From positions 1-32,154 of the forward strand of contig JAQUKQ010000022.1 in the NCBI GenBank assembly GCA_028718985.1: DNA of 32,154 bases, in the 5' to 3' direction. Below, in pieces: positions 30,422 through 32,154 of the stretch; the first letter of the stretch is position 1, and the number at the start of each line of letters is the position of its first letter. Source of the stretch: Desulfobulbaceae bacterium (GTDB lineage Bacteria > Desulfobacterota > Desulfobulbia > Desulfobulbales > VMSU01). The notes beneath the pieces were generated by a model. It was given only the letters and a program-made list of their open reading frames with translations, was not told where the DNA came from and ran no database searches. A program made the position numbers and the translations under genes.

Positions 30422-31516
30422 ATGAGTTTGTTGAATCAGGTTGATATTGGTAATGAGTACCGTGCCGCCAAAGCAGAGGTGTTGGCCGAGAGGATCGCGA
30501 TCCGCAAGCAGGAGTTGGCCGATGACCTCCTGATTCTCTGTCATCACTACCAGCAGGACGCGGTCTTTGCTTTCGCCCATGAAACGGGGGATTCGCTGAA
30601 ATTGGCGAAGCGTGCGGCAGAGTCGTCTTCACGGCGTTACATCGTCTTCTGCGGGGTGCATTTCATGGCGGAATCTGCCGACATCCTGACTTCGGAAGGA
30701 CAGGTTGTCATCCTGCCAGACCTAACCGCAGGCTGTTCGATGGCGGATATGGCGACCTATGAGGAGGTTGAAGGCGCTTGGCGAGAGTTGGCGACGCTGA
30801 TCGATGTCGAGAAGATGCTTCCCGTTACCTATGTCAACTCTTCGGCCAGACTGAAGGCCTTTGTCGGTGAGCATGGCGGCTCAGTCTGTACCTCCTCCAA
30901 TGCTGAGCGGGTTCTGACCTGGGGCTTGGAGCGTGGTGAAAAGGTTTTTTTCTTTCCTGACGAGCACTTAGGACGCAATTCTGCTCATGCGTTGGGGATT
31001 CCCGCTGATGAAGTCGTGTTGTGGACTCGTGGTGAAAAACTGGGGGGGAACACCCCGGAGGCTCTGTCGCGAGCAAAAGTCATTCTCTGGGATGGCTACT
31101 GCACGGTGCATATGCAGTTTTCAGTCGATCAGATCAATACCCTGCGGCAGGAAGATCCGGATGTGCAGGTGATTGTTCACCCTGAGTGTCGTCGGGAGGT
31201 GGTGCAGGCCGCCGACAGTTATGGCTCGACTGAGATGATAATCAAGGCAGTGTCGCAGTCGCCGGCGGGATCAAGTTGGGCGGTGGGGACGGAGATCAAT
31301 TTGGTGAAGCGACTGGCGCAAGCCTTCCCGGAGAAAAATATACGTTCCGTGTCACCTTTTGAGTGCCTGTGCTCGACTATGTATCGCATCGATCCGGCTC
31401 ATTTACTGTGGGCCTTGGATAATCTGGCAGCGGGTAAAGTGGTGAACCGGATTACGGTAGATGCCGCTACTGCCAAGCAGGCCAAGAAGGCCTTGGATCG
31501 GATGTTGATGATTTAG
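30422..31516 (+). CDS. nadA: Quinolinate synthase NadA
   Basis: A 364-residue [4Fe-4S] enzyme that condenses iminoaspartate with dihydroxyacetone phosphate to quinolinate in NAD synthesis. Family blocks are LILCHHYQQDAVFAFAHETGDSLKLAKRA, YIVFCGVHFMAESADIL, LPDLTAGCSMADM (first cluster cysteine), VTYVNSSARLKAFVGEHGGSVCTSSNA, KVFFFPDEHLGRNSA, ILWDGYCTVHMQF, VHPECRREVV (second cysteine) and SPFECLCSTMYRI (third). The cluster ligands and the HHY/HPEC catalytic blocks are intact. AAGG lies 8 bases before the ATG. nadB and nadC are not adjacent. The gene is preceded by a terminator, so it has its own promoter in the short gap after 30366. Confidence 0.97.
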   Translation: MSLLNQVDIGNEYRAAKAEVLAERIAIRKQELADDLLILCHHYQQDAVFAFAHETGDSLKLAKRAAESSSRRYIVFCGVHFMAESADILTSEGQVVILPDLTAGCSMADMATYEEVEGAWRELATLIDVEKMLPVTYVNSSARLKAFVGEHGGSVCTSSNAERVLTWGLERGEKVFFFPDEHLGRNSAHALGIPADEVVLWTRGEKLGGNTPEALSRAKVILWDGYCTVHMQFSVDQINTLRQEDPDVQVIVHPECRREVVQAADSYGSTEMIIKAVSQSPAGSSWAVGTEINLVKRLAQAFPEKNIRSVSPFECLCSTMYRIDPAHLLWALDNLAAGKVVNRITVDAATAKQAKKALDRMLMI

Positions 31517-31577
31517 GATTGGATTGTTTCCGCCTGTACTTGACAGTTTCCTGATGCGTGGAGCCGAAGGAGCTCAA

Positions 31578-32154
31578 TTATTGTGGGGGCCAGTACGCCC
31601 TCCCCTTGCTTTGCACAAATTCCATGTCCGGCAGGATGAGACAGGTGAGATGTCCGCCGTACACCGCGCCGGTGTCGATGCCGATTCGATGTTGGTCGAT
31701 ACGTGGTTTTGAAAATGGCGTATGTCCGAAGATCACCGGTTTGCCGAAGTTGAAGTCGGAGGCAAGAAATTCCTCTCGAGCCCAGAAAAGCCAGGATTTT
31801 GGTTGCAGCGCCAATGGACGGCCCGGCAGCAGTCCGGCGTGGACGTAAAGCGCTTCTTGGTTTTGCCAGAACGGGATCAAGTTACGGAAAAAATCGAGAT
31901 GGGTTGGCGGAAGCTCCGGGACCGCAGACTCTCCGGGGATTATGCCGTAACTGGCCAGAGTCTCGGCACCACCGACTTCCAGAAATGGTGTCTCCTCCTT
32001 TCCTTCCAGAAAAGTGAGCAGCATCTGCTCGTGATTGCCCATGAGGGTGATGACGCGCGGCAGGCGTTTTTTGATGGAGAATATTTCATCGATCACCTGT
32101 CGTGAATCAGGGCCGCGATCAATGTAATCGCCGAGAAAGACCACGGTGTCTTCT
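31578..32154 (-). CDS. PPP-family metallophosphatase (Ser/Thr phosphatase or Ap4A hydrolase-like), truncated at window end
   Basis: The open frame on the minus strand enters from the window edge, so the N-terminus is missing. Two calcineurin-like signatures are present: VVFLGDYIDRGPDS (GDxxDRG) and ITLMGNHEQMLL (GNHE), followed by LYVHAGLLPGRPL and VIFGHTPFSKPRI, with GIDTGAVYGGHL near the end. This pattern fits the PPP family, including bacterial serine/threonine protein phosphatases and symmetrical diadenosine tetraphosphatases. The missing part should contain the first metal-binding motif (GDIHG). The stop is 61 bases downstream of nadA on the opposite strand, so the genes are convergent. 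Confidence 0.88.
   Translation of the reverse strand, partial: EDTVVFLGDYIDRGPDSRQVIDEIFSIKKRLPRVITLMGNHEQMLLTFLEGKEETPFLEVGGAETLASYGIIPGESAVPELPPTHLDFFRNLIPFWQNQEALYVHAGLLPGRPLALQPKSWLFWAREEFLASDFNFGKPVIFGHTPFSKPRIDQHRIGIDTGAVYGGHLTCLILPDMEFVQSKGRAYWPPQ

Noticed and set aside
1-32154. CRISPR array, prophage, insertion sequence or tRNA
   Set aside because: No regularly spaced repeats, integrase or transposase motifs, or cloverleaf sequences were seen on either strand.

Overview
The window reads as chromosomal DNA of a flagellated, Gram-negative, anaerobe-like bacterium. L- and P-ring flagellar genes (flgH, flgI), lipoproteins and a YnbE/YdbL pair imply an outer membrane. A MoaC-MogA fusion, a NIL-domain ferredoxin, an orphan sigma-54 activator and sigma-54-type flagellar promoters fit Desulfobacterota (former Deltaproteobacteria), perhaps Desulfobulbales. 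That placement is inference; there is no rRNA or other marker here. I see no insertion sequence, prophage, tRNA or CRISPR array.

Left part (1-5789, all minus strand): the start of a lipoprotein gene cut by the window edge; a TauE/SafE-type permease behind a gene encoding two fused CDP-alcohol phosphatidyltransferase domains; then a three-gene unit encoding a CheW-like protein, a PilZ (cyclic-di-GMP type) protein and an exported RCC1 beta-propeller with a PKD domain. A 500-base gap without a convincing gene follows.

Middle part (6290-16281): prepilin peptidase pilD and an NtrC-type response regulator face a convergent TPR gene. Next come ynbE, ydbL and an HPRT-like phosphoribosyltransferase, the last two overlapping. 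A NIL-ferredoxin and a P-loop kinase-like gene lie on the minus strand. A molybdenum cofactor operon (moaA, moaC-mogA fusion, moeA, MOSC) sits behind a leader that resembles the Moco riboswitch. A UPF0462-family gene runs into the MOSC gene tail to tail.

Flagellar part (16341-27501, minus strand): in order of transcription, an FlhB C-terminal-domain protein, flgF, flgG, flgA, flgH, flgI, flgJ (rod-binding domain only), flgN, flgK, flgL, csrA and fliW. Matches to the sigma-54 -24/-12 consensus lie just before flgF and just before flgI, suggesting one transcript for the rod and L-ring genes and a second for the P-ring, hook-filament junction and CsrA/FliW genes. FlgK and FlgL are much longer than enterobacterial versions, through extra central domains.

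Right part (27667-32154): queC overlapping nagZ, an S30AE (hibernation factor) plus cold-shock fusion followed by an intrinsic terminator, nadA, and a truncated PPP-family metallophosphatase.

Most genes belong to known families. The observations most worth follow-up are the tandem CDP-alcohol phosphatidyltransferase, the CheW-like/PilZ/propeller unit, ynbE-ydbL without ydbH, the S30AE-cold-shock fusion, the Moco leader and the paired sigma-54 promoters. I did not find a clear, wholly new multi-gene system.
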